From Hygrocybe punicea (taxonomy: Eukaryota > Basidiomycota > Agaricomycetes > Agaricales > Hygrophoraceae): a DNA stretch of 64,000 nt. Below the pieces are notes generated by a model. That model had not been told where the DNA came from and made no database searches. It saw only the letters and a list, made by a program, of their open reading frames with translations. The stretch lies in assembly GCA_963556145.1 (NCBI GenBank), contig OY744463.1, positions 2,170,001 to 2,234,000 of the forward strand, given 5' to 3'. A program made the translations under genes and the position numbers. Below are positions 11,988 to 22,048 of the stretch, in pieces (the stretch's first letter is position 1; the number at the start of each line of letters is the position of its first letter).

Positions 11988-13385
11988 ATGTCCCAAGTCT
12001 ACGACAACTTCCTCGCTTTCGTCGAAAGCATCGAACCCGATGTCCGGGCGGACTACGAAGAGGCCGTCAACGCGGTCACCGTGTTTCATAGCGACGACCT
12101 CGTAACGATGGTGGACGGCAACGAGGGGATGGCCCAACAATGGTTAAGCGGCCGCAAGAAGGCGCTGGTGAGTTTCCTTATTGACTACGCGTGTCCTAAG
12201 ATAGCTCATGTCGTCCCGCCAGCGTGCTTATAATGGAATCGTCGCGGAACTCCGAGCTGGTGGTACGAGGCCAGTAACGCCACCGTTATGGGCCGACCGC
12301 CAATCGTACGCCAACGATGTCGAAGAGTGGCTGAAAGAAGCGGCGGACCGGGAGAGGCAGGAACAGGAAGAAGCCAGACGGCGGGCGGATGAAGAAGTGG
12401 CTACGCGGGAAGAGGAGGCCAGACGGATGGCAGAGGCAAATGCACGAGCGGAGGCGGAGAAAAGGCGAAAGGTGGCAGAGGAAAGGCGGGAGCGGCTTAG
12501 AATAGAACAACACGAGCAGCACTGGAATCAAGAAGCGGACCGGGTTGAAAGGGATGGAGCCGCGTATCGGCGGCGGCTCAGCGAAGAACGGCGAGCTGAA
12601 GCAAACGCATCGGTCGCAGGTGAACCAAGGACTGAGTCGATTCCGGAGGGCGAAGCCGCAGTTGAGCCAGAGGAAAACCCCGTCGACCCGGCACCAGAGA
12701 CACCGGCCGATGTAGAAGACATAGATATGCCGGGCATAGAGACTGGAGACTTGGCTGGTACGACGGTGAGTTCTTGTGTCGGTTCATTTGTTCTTTTAGT
12801 CACTGATCCTGGTAACAGTTCACCGGGCCGTTTCCCCTACAACCCTGCACCAACTGCGTCAAGGCGCAAGAGGCGTGTCGAGGCATCACGGGCTACGTGT
12901 GCGAACGATGCCGGAGGCTGAAGAAGAGATGTACTAACGCTACACACCGGACGGGCGGGGGTCGGCGCAAGGTGGATACCGGAAAGGGCAAAGAGGTCGC
13001 GGTCGGCATGAGGAAGCCGTTGTCGTTCACGACAAAGCCCATCCGCAGTAGGCCTGCCCGGGCCTCAACGAGCAAACCGCGGGTCGAGGACGTGGAGTCG
13101 GTCGAGGACGATAACGAAGACGAGGAGGAGTCGGAGGAAGAGCGGCCGACGAAAAGGCTTAGGACGGCCTCGGCAGCGAACCCGTTTGTTTTGACGATGG
13201 AGAATTACGAGCAAGTGTCGGCGCGGCTAGCGGTCCTTACGGAGGAGCTGGGAGCCCTGGGCACCAACGTCAACCGTCACCTCATCCACTTCGGTCAAGA
13301 GTTCCAGCGGCTTCGCATCGATCTCGAACGGTCGACCTCAAGGTTGGCGATGTTGAAGCGGGATTACGAGACCGGCCGCCTGTAA
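11988..13385 (+). CDS. Convergent accessory gene of element B: coiled-coil Zn2Cys6-type protein
   Basis: Three exons, 11988-12167, 12223-12765 and 12819-13385, all phase 0 with GT..AG introns, give 429 residues. Residues about 70-190 are a highly charged Glu/Arg/Ala coiled coil. Residues about 250-276 hold C-x2-C-x6-C-x7-C-x2-C-x6-C (CTNC, EAC, VCERC, KKRC), the exact spacing of the fungal Zn2Cys6 binuclear cluster, with basic residues in the second half. An acidic, nuclear-type tract and a C-terminal leucine-rich coil follow. The gene lies inside B between the end of pol and the 3' LTR, on the opposite strand. A CCAAT box and CACGTG (11892-11902) lie upstream. Element C carries a homologous gene at the same place. 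Likely a DNA-binding regulator; its target is unknown. Confidence 0.8.
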
Positions 13386-13593
13386 AATATATATATAAAA
13401 ATAACGAGCCCATTGTATATAAAAAAAAATATATCGTGTACATAAAAGACGTGTCAGCTTGTTCACCCAGCTAAGGAAAGCCGATCGGCTCCCGAAGACA
13501 TAGGACTATTCGCATCATTCGTCATATCGTTAGAAAACTAAGAGGAACTAAATAAAATGGGGGTATAATGTGGACAGAATATAAATGAAATGC

Positions 13594-16500
13594 TTAATCG
13601 TCGTCGGGTGAGGAGTCTATAGAGGGCGGGTACGTCGGATCATCAAGATCGTTTGAATCGGTATCGTCGGCATCGGGGTATTGTAAGAAGTCGTCCAACG
13701 GTATCGATATTTTTGAGCGGGCGTGGTAGGGTACGACTCGGAAAGCGGCAAATTGAGATTTAGAAACCGCACCGTCGAGTTCGGCGAGTATGTAGGATCC
13801 GCCTACTGTTTTCCTGACGACAACCATGGGTCCAAAGTACCGCGGTTTTGCTTTACGATCGAGAGACATTTCGATACGTGAATTTCGGACGAGAACGAGG
13901 TTACCGGGTTTGAAGTCGTAAACTTTGATCGTGTTGGCGTATTTCTGCTCGAATTGCTGGGCGGACGCGAGCCGAGATTTGGTAAGCTTTTCTTTGACCC
14001 GATCGAGGTCGGCTTCTCGTTTACGAAGTTGTCGGGCACGGATGACTATGAGGTCGGTCGTAGACATCGTATCTTGCGTCGGAACCATGTACGTAGCTTC
14101 GGCAAAATCGAATGGAAAAAGCGGTTCTACTCCGTGTGCGATGTAGTAGGACGAGTATCCGAGGCTTTTGTGTGTCGTGACCCGTTCGGCCCAAAATACG
14201 GAGTGGGTTACGGTGTGCCATTTCTTTTCATCTCCGTCACAACTTTTCATAATGGCCTCCCGGACATCTAGGTGGCGACGCTCAACGGGTCCGTTCGCTT
14301 GTGAGTTATAGGGCGAAATGCGGATGTGCCGGATACCGTAGCGGGAGGCAAGATAGTCGAGCGCTTCTACAAACGGCTTGCCGTTGTCGGTGACGATTTC
14401 TTCGAGAGCGCCCCAACGGCATAAGATGTCTTCGAACAAGAACGAGCCGATGGTGGAGCCGGTCTCGCGGCGTAACATGCGGAACTCAGGGTAAGCGGAC
14501 AGGGAGCAACGGGCTTGGACGATGTATCGATAGCCGCCGGATCGTGGCATAAACATTGTGTCGACATACGCTTTACGAAATAGCGAGGCCGGTGTAGCGA
14601 CGGTAGGCGGAATGTGATGATAACGCATTTGCCGTACTTGGCACTGATGGCAAGACTGGACGTACCACTTGACGTCGTGGTCGAGGTGCGGCCACCAGAA
14701 ACGGTCGAGTAGCCGAGCGCGGACGGAGAATATACCTTTGTGGCCAAGAGAGTCGTGAGCGTCTTTGAGTAACTGAAGCCGGCGGTCGGGCGGTATGACA
14801 AGTTTGTGTTTTCCGTGACGGTCTTTGTGCCAAAGCTTGTTATCGGTGACGAAGAATTCAAGGGCGTATCGTAAGAACAGATGGTATTCTTCGTCCGTGA
14901 AGTTCGCGGGTCGGGTTAGATCTCGTAACCAGATCTCGACGAGAGCAAGACGAGCGTCGGCCGCGCGGGCTTTATGGGATCGCGGTATGTCAGAAACGGC
15001 TTCCTGATTTGTGTAGACGAGGACGGCGGGTAATTCTTGGAGTTGGTCGGCTGTGGCACGGCAGCGGCCGCATACGGCAATCGGCTTAGACGGTATGGGG
15101 ACGGGTCGGTAGTTGACGACTTCCATAAAGAAACCGTAGGAGTGGTCGAGCCAATCGTCGGAATCGTTGATCTCCTCGGGGTCTTCTGCAGCGTGGGGAT
15201 GTCGGGAGAGTCCGTCGGGTGCACCGTGTGCGGAAGCGGGTACGTGAACGAGTCTAAAGTCAAATAAGAGCACGCCGGCTATCCATCGGTTGATCGTTGC
15301 ATTGGGCTGAATGTCGGGGTTGTTGAGCATCCCTTTTATGTACTTCGCGTCGACTTCAATGGTGAGGTTGCGGACGCCGATAATGAAAATCCGATAGGCG
15401 CGGAGGGCCCTGAAGAGACCGTAAAGCTCGAGCTTGGACTGAGAGTATCGGGCTTCGCGTTCGTTCCACGATATTGAACCAAAACGATTCGGATAGCGCT
15501 TTCCATCGGCGCGGATTTGCATAAGAACGAAGCCGACTCCAAGAACGGATGAATCGACGGCGAGAATCACTTCCCATTCACGCGTGTAGTCGATAGCGCG
15601 CAGCGCTGGTGACGTAATGACGGCGTTTTTGAGGTAGTCGACAGCGGTCTCTTCTTCTTCACCAAATTCGAAGGGTATACCTTTGCGGGTAAGACGGACG
15701 AGGGGTCGGGAGTGGAGCGAGAAGTCCTTGATAAAAATACGCAAGACGCCGCAGATACCGAGAAAGGCGCGAACTTCGGTGAGGTTGGTCGGCAGTGGCC
15801 AATCGCGAATCTTCTGTACTTTGGAGTCGTCGGCTACTCTTCCTTCGTATGTGCATCGGTGGCCAACAACGATGACTGAGGGTCGACACAACTCGAGTTT
15901 TTTGCCGTTGAAGGTACCGCCGACATAGCGGAAACGCTGGATGACGCGGTTGACACCTTGGAAGTGTTCCCAAATGAAACGTCGGATTGCTGGGTTCTCG
16001 GGTATAGTCTCGTAGGTACCGTCGGGTTGCTCGTAGCGGGTTGGAGGCCCTTTGACGGGAATATCGTCCATATACGGAACGGCAAGATGAGGGATTTCGT
16101 CACGGAGGATGTACGTGGAGTCACTGTGTAGGATCTGCGGGGAATTTGTGTATCCCATAGCAATCCGCGTAAGTCGGAGCGTTCCGAGTGGAGACTGAAA
16201 GGTCATATAGTCACGAGACGAGGGGTGGACGAGGCGTTGGTCGAAAGAGACGAAGAGGTCGAAGGAAGCGTAACAAGAGTGGCCGCCAAAGGCCTCAGCC
16301 AAGTGCTCGGTCATGGGCGGTACGGCGGGATCACGGATAGTGACGGCGTTAAGCGGCTGGAGATCATGGACGATTTGAAGAGACTTCCCATCCTTTTTCA
16401 AAACGCAGAACCAGCGGGAGCGGTATGACGAATTCGAGGGTTCATAGGTACCGGCGTTAATTTTGTCTTTGATGATGCCGATGACTTTGTTAAGGATGCC

Positions 16501-17142
16501 GGGTGGGATTGGGATATTGCGATGGACCCACGGGTCGTGCGGTACGGTGGGAATGTGGATCGGCGGGAAGTAGTCCGTATTGAACTGGCCTTTCTCGGAT
16601 TCGTTCCAGGCGAAGGCGGCTTCTTGCGTTTTGATGATATGGTGGCCGAGTTTTTCTTCCTCAGGCCAAAGGAATCCATCCGAGTTCATCGGCATCGCGT
16701 CGTGTCGTTCCTGGGTATAGCGGGTGCCGGGTGTAAAGTCGGGTGGGTGAGTCGGGAGCGTGGGTAAATCGGCTAGCGGGTCGCCGGTGATCTCGCGTAT
16801 GATACGGTATTCGTCGGGGAGAGTGGTAGAAATTGGGCGGATACGATCGGCTACCTTCTTATACTTTTTCTTGGTAACGACTCCTTTTAGGTCCCTGGTA
16901 GGGGGGGTGGTATACGAGATATAAGTAGCGTGTTCAGTAGAGGCTTTGTTACAAATATTCGAAGAGGAAATATGTGACGCAGGAGCGGAGACGGAACAAG
17001 ACGAAGGAAGGGTATCGGTAGTACGTAGCTGATTTTGTACATCGGTCAACAATGAAATGTACTGGGCGGCAGTCTGAGGCTGAGACGAAGAGAAATCTAA
17101 ATCGATAGAAAAACATAAGTCCTCTTCTAGGGGAAACGGCAA
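13594..17142 (-). CDS. pol: Pol polyprotein of element B (RT, RNase H, integrase)
   Basis: About 1180 residues. RT has VPYMDD near residue 357. RNase H shows AVDSS, KLELYG, EVDAKY and GAPDGLSR. The integrase zinc domain is H-x4-H (HDSLGH) with CHQC. The core has D in YVDTM (about 857), D in VTDNG (about 917) and E in NGPVERR (about 950). A GPY/F-like region RYFGPMVVVRKT follows; there is no chromodomain. The frame is open upstream of 17142 through the gag stop (TTTTTAG, 17244-17250), with pol in the -1 frame. No good ATG is near the start (17142 is a TTG), so a frameshift or readthrough product is likely. Protease is in the gag ORF, as in C. Confidence 0.9.
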   Translation of the reverse strand: MPFPLEEDLCFSIDLDFSSSQPQTAAQYISLLTDVQNQLRTTDTLPSSCSVSAPASHISSSNICNKASTEHATYISYTTPPTRDLKGVVTKKKYKKVADRIRPISTTLPDEYRIIREITGDPLADLPTLPTHPPDFTPGTRYTQERHDAMPMNSDGFLWPEEEKLGHHIIKTQEAAFAWNESEKGQFNTDYFPPIHIPTVPHDPWVHRNIPIPPGILNKVIGIIKDKINAGTYEPSNSSYRSRWFCVLKKDGKSLQIVHDLQPLNAVTIRDPAVPPMTEHLAEAFGGHSCYASFDLFVSFDQRLVHPSSRDYMTFQSPLGTLRLTRIAMGYTNSPQILHSDSTYILRDEIPHLAVPYMDDIPVKGPPTRYEQPDGTYETIPENPAIRRFIWEHFQGVNRVIQRFRYVGGTFNGKKLELCRPSVIVVGHRCTYEGRVADDSKVQKIRDWPLPTNLTEVRAFLGICGVLRIFIKDFSLHSRPLVRLTRKGIPFEFGEEEETAVDYLKNAVITSPALRAIDYTREWEVILAVDSSVLGVGFVLMQIRADGKRYPNRFGSISWNEREARYSQSKLELYGLFRALRAYRIFIIGVRNLTIEVDAKYIKGMLNNPDIQPNATINRWIAGVLLFDFRLVHVPASAHGAPDGLSRHPHAAEDPEEINDSDDWLDHSYGFFMEVVNYRPVPIPSKPIAVCGRCRATADQLQELPAVLVYTNQEAVSDIPRSHKARAADARLALVEIWLRDLTRPANFTDEEYHLFLRYALEFFVTDNKLWHKDRHGKHKLVIPPDRRLQLLKDAHDSLGHKGIFSVRARLLDRFWWPHLDHDVKWYVQSCHQCQVRQMRYHHIPPTVATPASLFRKAYVDTMFMPRSGGYRYIVQARCSLSAYPEFRMLRRETGSTIGSFLFEDILCRWGALEEIVTDNGKPFVEALDYLASRYGIRHIRISPYNSQANGPVERRHLDVREAIMKSCDGDEKKWHTVTHSVFWAERVTTHKSLGYSSYYIAHGVEPLFPFDFAEATYMVPTQDTMSTTDLIVIRARQLRKREADLDRVKEKLTKSRLASAQQFEQKYANTIKVYDFKPGNLVLVRNSRIEMSLDRKAKPRYFGPMVVVRKTVGGSYILAELDGAVSKSQFAAFRVVPYHARSKISIPLDDFLQYPDADDTDSNDLDDPTYPPSIDSSPDDD

Positions 17143-17243
17143 AAGGGAAGCATAGTTCGTGGTATAGGTGTGGTCGCTTTCGAGTGGCGGCTTCTCATCT
17201 CCCGGTGCGTCCTTTCCGAGAGGTATCTCCGGGTCCTCGACTT

Positions 17244-19499
17244 CTAAAAATCCGGCTTTCCGGTGTCGGACCGCTCTCGTCGGTTCTTTTGGTTGTGCTC
17301 GATGGTGGGCAAGGTGACGACGGCGCCGGTGTTTGGATCCGTGATCATGACCTGTTGTTCTCCATTTTTATAATCCTTCGTAAGGGCCTCGGAAAGCGTG
17401 AAGGACGGGCGGCCGATGAGGATCTCGTAGGGGGCGTCGTCGACGACTTGGACTTGGAGGAAAAGATCGACGTCACCAAAAGTGAATTTTAGGTTGGCGA
17501 TCCGGCCGAGGGTGTCGTTGTCGCTTTTATTTGCCGACTGCATCCGCATCTTCATATTTTGGAGGCCGTAACCGAGTTTCTCCCAAATATCGCGCCGCAT
17601 GCCGATGATCATGGAACCGTTGTCGAGGACGCACTCGAATACGAATTTGCCGTTGATGAGCGGGTAGACCGCACGGAGAGGGACTGAGTCACGGCCGACG
17701 ACGAGCGGGACGTTTTCCTGACAGTGTTGACAGGCGCGAGTGGGGATTTCGGGTGCGTGAAAGTGGAAGACCTCGACGTTGTTACTCTCGGCGGTGACCT
17801 TTTTCGACGTAGTGAGGTCCTTCATGTGACGGCGGGCATTGGACGACATGGCTAAAAGTTCTCGCTGCGAAATGCAGACTTGAGAATCGAGCGCGCGGTC
17901 GATGACGGATTTGGCGATACCGGGATCTTCGATGGGGGCTTGGTAGCGGTATTGGGGGTGCGATGCGGGAAGGTTCTGGGGAGTGCGCAGTACAAGGGCG
18001 GTCGGCTCGGTCGGCCGCGTGTTCGAAGGGGGGACTATGGTGATCGGCTGCTCGTTGATAGGTCTGGCCGTTTTCTCGGCGGGTTTCGCGGTGGGGACAG
18101 ACGTGGAAGTGGTGGGCAGATTGGGAAACGTTTCTCTAGACTTGCCTTTCGCCTTTGATGGGATCTCTACACCGTCGAATCTAACCCGTTTACGAAGCCG
18201 CTGCACTTCGGCTTCCAGAACCTTAATCTGTTCATTGTCGTCGTTGATGTCGGACGTCGTGGACTGAAAGATGTCGGCGTACTCGGTAGTGGCCTCTGGT
18301 TCGTAGGTGGGTACTTCGACAGCGGAGATGAAGTTAGCTTTGACATGAGGCGGCGGGTCGCGTTGGAACGGTTCTGTGGGGTTGCGGGCAGGGGGAGCGC
18401 GGTTGCCGGGGTTCTGTGCGTGCCACGCGTCGAAGCGTTCCCTCATATTTTTGCCGACGATAGCCTTTGGAAGATACATTCCGTTAGGCAACACGATGCG
18501 GCCGTGCTCGTTCTTGCGGCATATCCCGTCTCGAGTGTACTGCTCGCAAATAGAACAATCGCGTATACGATGGAACGGGTCGTCACAAAAGAGGCAGTTG
18601 AAATTGGTGAAACCCTGTCCCGCGGTGGTCGGCTCAGCCCTATTTGCACATGGCTTTGGGGGGTTGTTGCGTTCGGTGAGGGCCTGTGTGAGGACGGCGA
18701 GTTGTTGCGAAACGAGACGAAATAGGTCGGATACGTTAGGTTCGACCGGTTCCGCTTTAGGAATGACCGGGTCATAGCGAGCGGGTGGCGGGTAGCGGGT
18801 GGCGGGTTCTATTGGAGTCGAGTGCCGGATGGCGGCAGGCGACGTTGACGATAGACGAGAGACGGTGGACGGTTCGGCCGTGGTTCCGGCCAGCAGGAAG
18901 TGGGCGCAATTGTGGAAGTCCTGGAAGTCGTAAGGGTCGCTATGGAAATGGTTCGGTTTTTGGTACTGCAGACGGGTTTTGATGTCCTTTTTAAGCTCGA
19001 CATGGAAGCCGTTCTCGTACGCGATGTTGCGTTCTCGGGGAGAGATCCGACCCTTGTCTAGAAGAAACCCTGAGATCTGGATGAATTCGCGGTAATATTC
19101 GCCAAGTTCAGCGTGGGTACGGATACCGTAAGCGGTTTGGGTGTGCGTAAGATGGTCGAGATCCGCCATAGTGTACCGGTGATCGTCTTCCGTGCCCGGG
19201 TATAGCACGAGTACGCTCCTTTTGAATGCGGCATAATCGACGCCGGTCGCGCTAGGTAAACTTGCCCAAAGCTCATAGTCACTAAGCGACACGTAGCACA
19301 GACTATGCTTGATGCGTCCTGCGTCGTTGAGAGCGGCATCGGCAGCAAGTATCTCGACTTCTTCGAAGAAGCGGTTTAAATTGAGCGGGTTCCCGTCGAA
19401 GGTCGGGGCCGTGGAGTGACCGCGAGCGGGCATTTGTCGTGGAGTAACATGGGGAGCGGTGACGTGGGGAGTGGTCAAAGATCCAGAGGTCGAAGTCAT
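17244..19499 (-). CDS. gag: Gag-protease of element B
   Basis: 751 residues. The N-terminus includes the MPARG motif shared with A and C. The capsid domain (about 25-215) has ELWASLPS and LYPGTEDDHRYTMADLDHL. A CCHC knuckle C-x2-C-x4-H-x4-C (CLFCDDPFHRIRDC) lies near residue 310. A coiled segment (EQIKVLEAEVQRLRKR) lies near 430, and a retropepsin-like domain from about 600 has the catalytic motif LDNGS (D-N-G in place of D-S/T-G) and ILIGRP. Start ATG is 19499; a 480-nt leader separates it from the PBS. It ends GAT TTT TAG, overlapping the open pol frame. Confidence 0.9.
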   Translation of the reverse strand: MTSTSGSLTTPHVTAPHVTPRQMPARGHSTAPTFDGNPLNLNRFFEEVEILAADAALNDAGRIKHSLCYVSLSDYELWASLPSATGVDYAAFKRSVLVLYPGTEDDHRYTMADLDHLTHTQTAYGIRTHAELGEYYREFIQISGFLLDKGRISPRERNIAYENGFHVELKKDIKTRLQYQKPNHFHSDPYDFQDFHNCAHFLLAGTTAEPSTVSRLSSTSPAAIRHSTPIEPATRYPPPARYDPVIPKAEPVEPNVSDLFRLVSQQLAVLTQALTERNNPPKPCANRAEPTTAGQGFTNFNCLFCDDPFHRIRDCSICEQYTRDGICRKNEHGRIVLPNGMYLPKAIVGKNMRERFDAWHAQNPGNRAPPARNPTEPFQRDPPPHVKANFISAVEVPTYEPEATTEYADIFQSTTSDINDDNEQIKVLEAEVQRLRKRVRFDGVEIPSKAKGKSRETFPNLPTTSTSVPTAKPAEKTARPINEQPITIVPPSNTRPTEPTALVLRTPQNLPASHPQYRYQAPIEDPGIAKSVIDRALDSQVCISQRELLAMSSNARRHMKDLTTSKKVTAESNNVEVFHFHAPEIPTRACQHCQENVPLVVGRDSVPLRAVYPLINGKFVFECVLDNGSMIIGMRRDIWEKLGYGLQNMKMRMQSANKSDNDTLGRIANLKFTFGDVDLFLQVQVVDDAPYEILIGRPSFTLSEALTKDYKNGEQQVMITDPNTGAVVTLPTIEHNQKNRRERSDTGKPDF

Positions 19500-19981
19500 T
19501 GTGGGTGGAAGGAGCTGAGATGTCGATGAAGCGGTTGTCAGGTGTACGATGAGCGGGTCGGGTAACGTGGGCGATGACGGCGTGGATGAAGACGAAGACG
19601 GGGACGATGACGATGACGGAGTTTTCGATGTCGAGAGCGAAGACGTGGACGGGGGTTCTAGCGAGGTCGAAGTCGGGGACGTAGGCGATGCGGGTGTCGA
19701 ACTGAGATCGGATGAGTCGGGTGTAATGGTAATTATCGGTATATTGACCGATTCGAGACTGTCGGATGAAAGATATAGGGGGGTGTTTGACCCTGAGACG
19801 AGCGGGAGATTGTTATGTCGAGCGAGGTGGTCGGGTACTAGCTGGAAGAAGTCGTTGTCGATTGTCGGGTCGAAGGCGGCTAAAGAGAGTTCTTGTTGAA
19901 GAGTTCTTCGAGGAAGATCTCGAAGACGACGGTCAGAGGGAGGGATACGGGAAGAGGAAGCTATGGTGGTGCTAGACTATT

Positions 19982-19998
19982 CCTCGCGGTGGGCTCCA
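19982..19998 (-). promoter_or_regulatory. Primer-binding site of element B
   Basis: On the minus strand TGGAGCCCACCGCGAGG starts two bases after the 5' LTR end (20001). Near-identical to the sites in A and C. Confidence 0.8.
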
Positions 19999-20128
19999 GA
20001 TGTAAAGGCGAGGTCGGGGTGGCTGCGGAATAATAATCCTAAGCCTGTGGGGTCAGCGTAGAAGTGACTAGGAATAGTCTAACAAGCTTCAGTAAGATAA
20101 TAGGATATAAAAAGTAAGAAGCCGCCGA

Positions 20129-20285
20129 TGGAGTAGTAGCGAGGGCTGTGTCACGTGACTCAGTTCCCACGGTTCGTGTTGTTTGTTGGTTCCCAAAGTA
20201 GCTAGAAGACAACCCAACCAATCCACGACCTTCGAGACTCGAGACTCAGTTCTTCGTTAGACGTCCGAGACTCCAGACCACTCCA
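20129..20285 (+). repeat. 5' LTR of element D
   Basis: 157 bp, TGGAGTAG...CCACTCCA, containing CACGTGAC near 20151. It is followed at 20289 by TGGTGATGAGAGCGGC, a likely tRNA-type PBS: its reverse complement ends in CCA and continues into a T-arm-like GTCGAAT. Confidence 0.9.
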
Positions 20286-20672
20286 ACGTGGTGATGAGAG
20301 CGGCATTCGACCTCTACACCCAATAGACTCACCAGAGACCCAAGAAGAGCACGCGACCTGAGACCCGAGACCAGAGCACAGAGACCAGACCCAATCACCG
20401 AAACCTAAATACACACCAAGACGTCGTACCTACACCCATACATTCCCGCGCGAGATCTTCGTAGATCGTTCATCTCAAACCGTTCCCGAGACAAACGAGG
20501 TAGATTCACAAGCAGTTCAACCTCCCTATCGAGCTCACGAACAACAACTCCAACCCCGGAATCATCCATCACCACCTCATCCAACAACTCAGAATTCTCC
20601 AGCCGCAGCGCACCAGACACACCACCCACATCACCAACCGCACAACAACACGACCCACCACCCCGACCAAAA

Positions 20673-22016
20673 ATGGGCGAATCGGGATCCCTACGTTGGG
20701 ATGGGGGACCTGACGAAAAGTTAGCGCCGGGGCAATTTATGCGCGAAATCAAAATCAAGATCGAGGACAAAGAGTACACTACCGACAAAAAGAAAATAGA
20801 ATGCTTCCAAAACAATCTCGAGTACGCAGGAATAGCGGATCAGTGGTTCGATAAACTCGCAAACGACACGAAAACGGACTGGAACAAATTAGTTGAGGAA
20901 TTCGAGAAGGAATGGCCGAAGAACGCAATCCCGAAACCAACAAAAACCGAGCGAATCCGCACCCTCAAAGAGTGGATCATAACCACAGACGAACTGGGGA
21001 GGAAAACGATAACGACGGGGTCGAAGGAGGTGTGGACACACGTGAAGTGGGCGAACGGACTAGCCGCCAAAGCAAAAGACGCAGAAGATACGGCCGGCCT
21101 ACTAATACAGGATGTATTCGACAATTTACCAGCACCAGTTCGCGAACTTATACGACACAAAACGCGTACCAACTACGAAGAACTTGCCGAAGCCGTACGC
21201 ACTCTTGATGCCCTTGATTTACGTGAGGTCGTTGACAAATACAAAAAGGACGAGGAAACTGCTCGACTCGCCCGCATCCCAAACTCCCCGACGAAGAGCC
21301 TTCGCGACTCGCTGGCAAGCACCCACCTCCAAACGCCTGTAGGGCCACGTCACCAATACCGCGACGATGCCCCCCGACCCTACCAAAACCATTCGATGCG
21401 AGACGCCGCCCACGACCCTTTTAGCGGAAATACGGGCAACCGCGGAAACTTATTCGCAACCCGAGGGTCCATACGGCCACATCGAGGTGCAGGCCCAGGC
21501 GCGTTGGGCATGGGCAGAGAACCAACCGCCCCATCGATCATCCCCATCGCCAGAAACAGACCTATCACCGTTAGACACAACGACCTACAAAACCTCGCCA
21601 TACAACAACACCCCAACACCGAAGTGGGACACACAGCATACAAGGCCCAGGTCGATGCATGGCATCGTGCCAATCCCGACGGCCAACCAGACGAACTGCG
21701 CCCATTCCCGTTGACGCCGGGAACCGCTCCACTCGGTTCTCGCGAATGCTGGGAATGCGGATACGCCGGTCACAGAGCCGGAGCGCCCGTTTGCTCAGGG
21801 AACACCCTTCCAGAATTAGAACGCACCTGGCGCCGGGTCGCCAGTTACATTACCCGCGAAGCGTCGAAGGAACGTCAAGGACCCAGCGTCAACTACGTCA
21901 ACTACGGACATCAGGGATACGGAGGTCACAACGACTACAACCAACGTTACGGAGGACACAACTACATGGATGAAGTAGACGACATCCAGGGAAATGGAGG
22001 AGGGCCGTCCGCGTAG
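20673..22016 (+). CDS. gag: Gag of element D
   Basis: 447 residues, capsid plus nucleocapsid. The N-terminal capsid-like region carries KKIECFQNNLEYAGIADQWF and the helical VRELIRHKTRTNYEEL. A zinc knuckle C-x2-C-x4-H-x6-C (CWECGYAGHRAGAPVC), with two residues more than standard before the last Cys, lies near residue 352. A Gly/Tyr/Asn-rich tail follows. ATG 20673 is the first good start, about 390 nt after the LTR. Pol starts 32 nt downstream in another frame. Confidence 0.88.
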   Translation: MGESGSLRWDGGPDEKLAPGQFMREIKIKIEDKEYTTDKKKIECFQNNLEYAGIADQWFDKLANDTKTDWNKLVEEFEKEWPKNAIPKPTKTERIRTLKEWIITTDELGRKTITTGSKEVWTHVKWANGLAAKAKDAEDTAGLLIQDVFDNLPAPVRELIRHKTRTNYEELAEAVRTLDALDLREVVDKYKKDEETARLARIPNSPTKSLRDSLASTHLQTPVGPRHQYRDDAPRPYQNHSMRDAAHDPFSGNTGNRGNLFATRGSIRPHRGAGPGALGMGREPTAPSIIPIARNRPITVRHNDLQNLAIQQHPNTEVGHTAYKAQVDAWHRANPDGQPDELRPFPLTPGTAPLGSRECWECGYAGHRAGAPVCSGNTLPELERTWRRVASYITREASKERQGPSVNYVNYGHQGYGGHNDYNQRYGGHNYMDEVDDIQGNGGGPSA

Positions 22017-22048
22017 ACGCAGGACGGACGGCCCGGGAAAATCAAAAG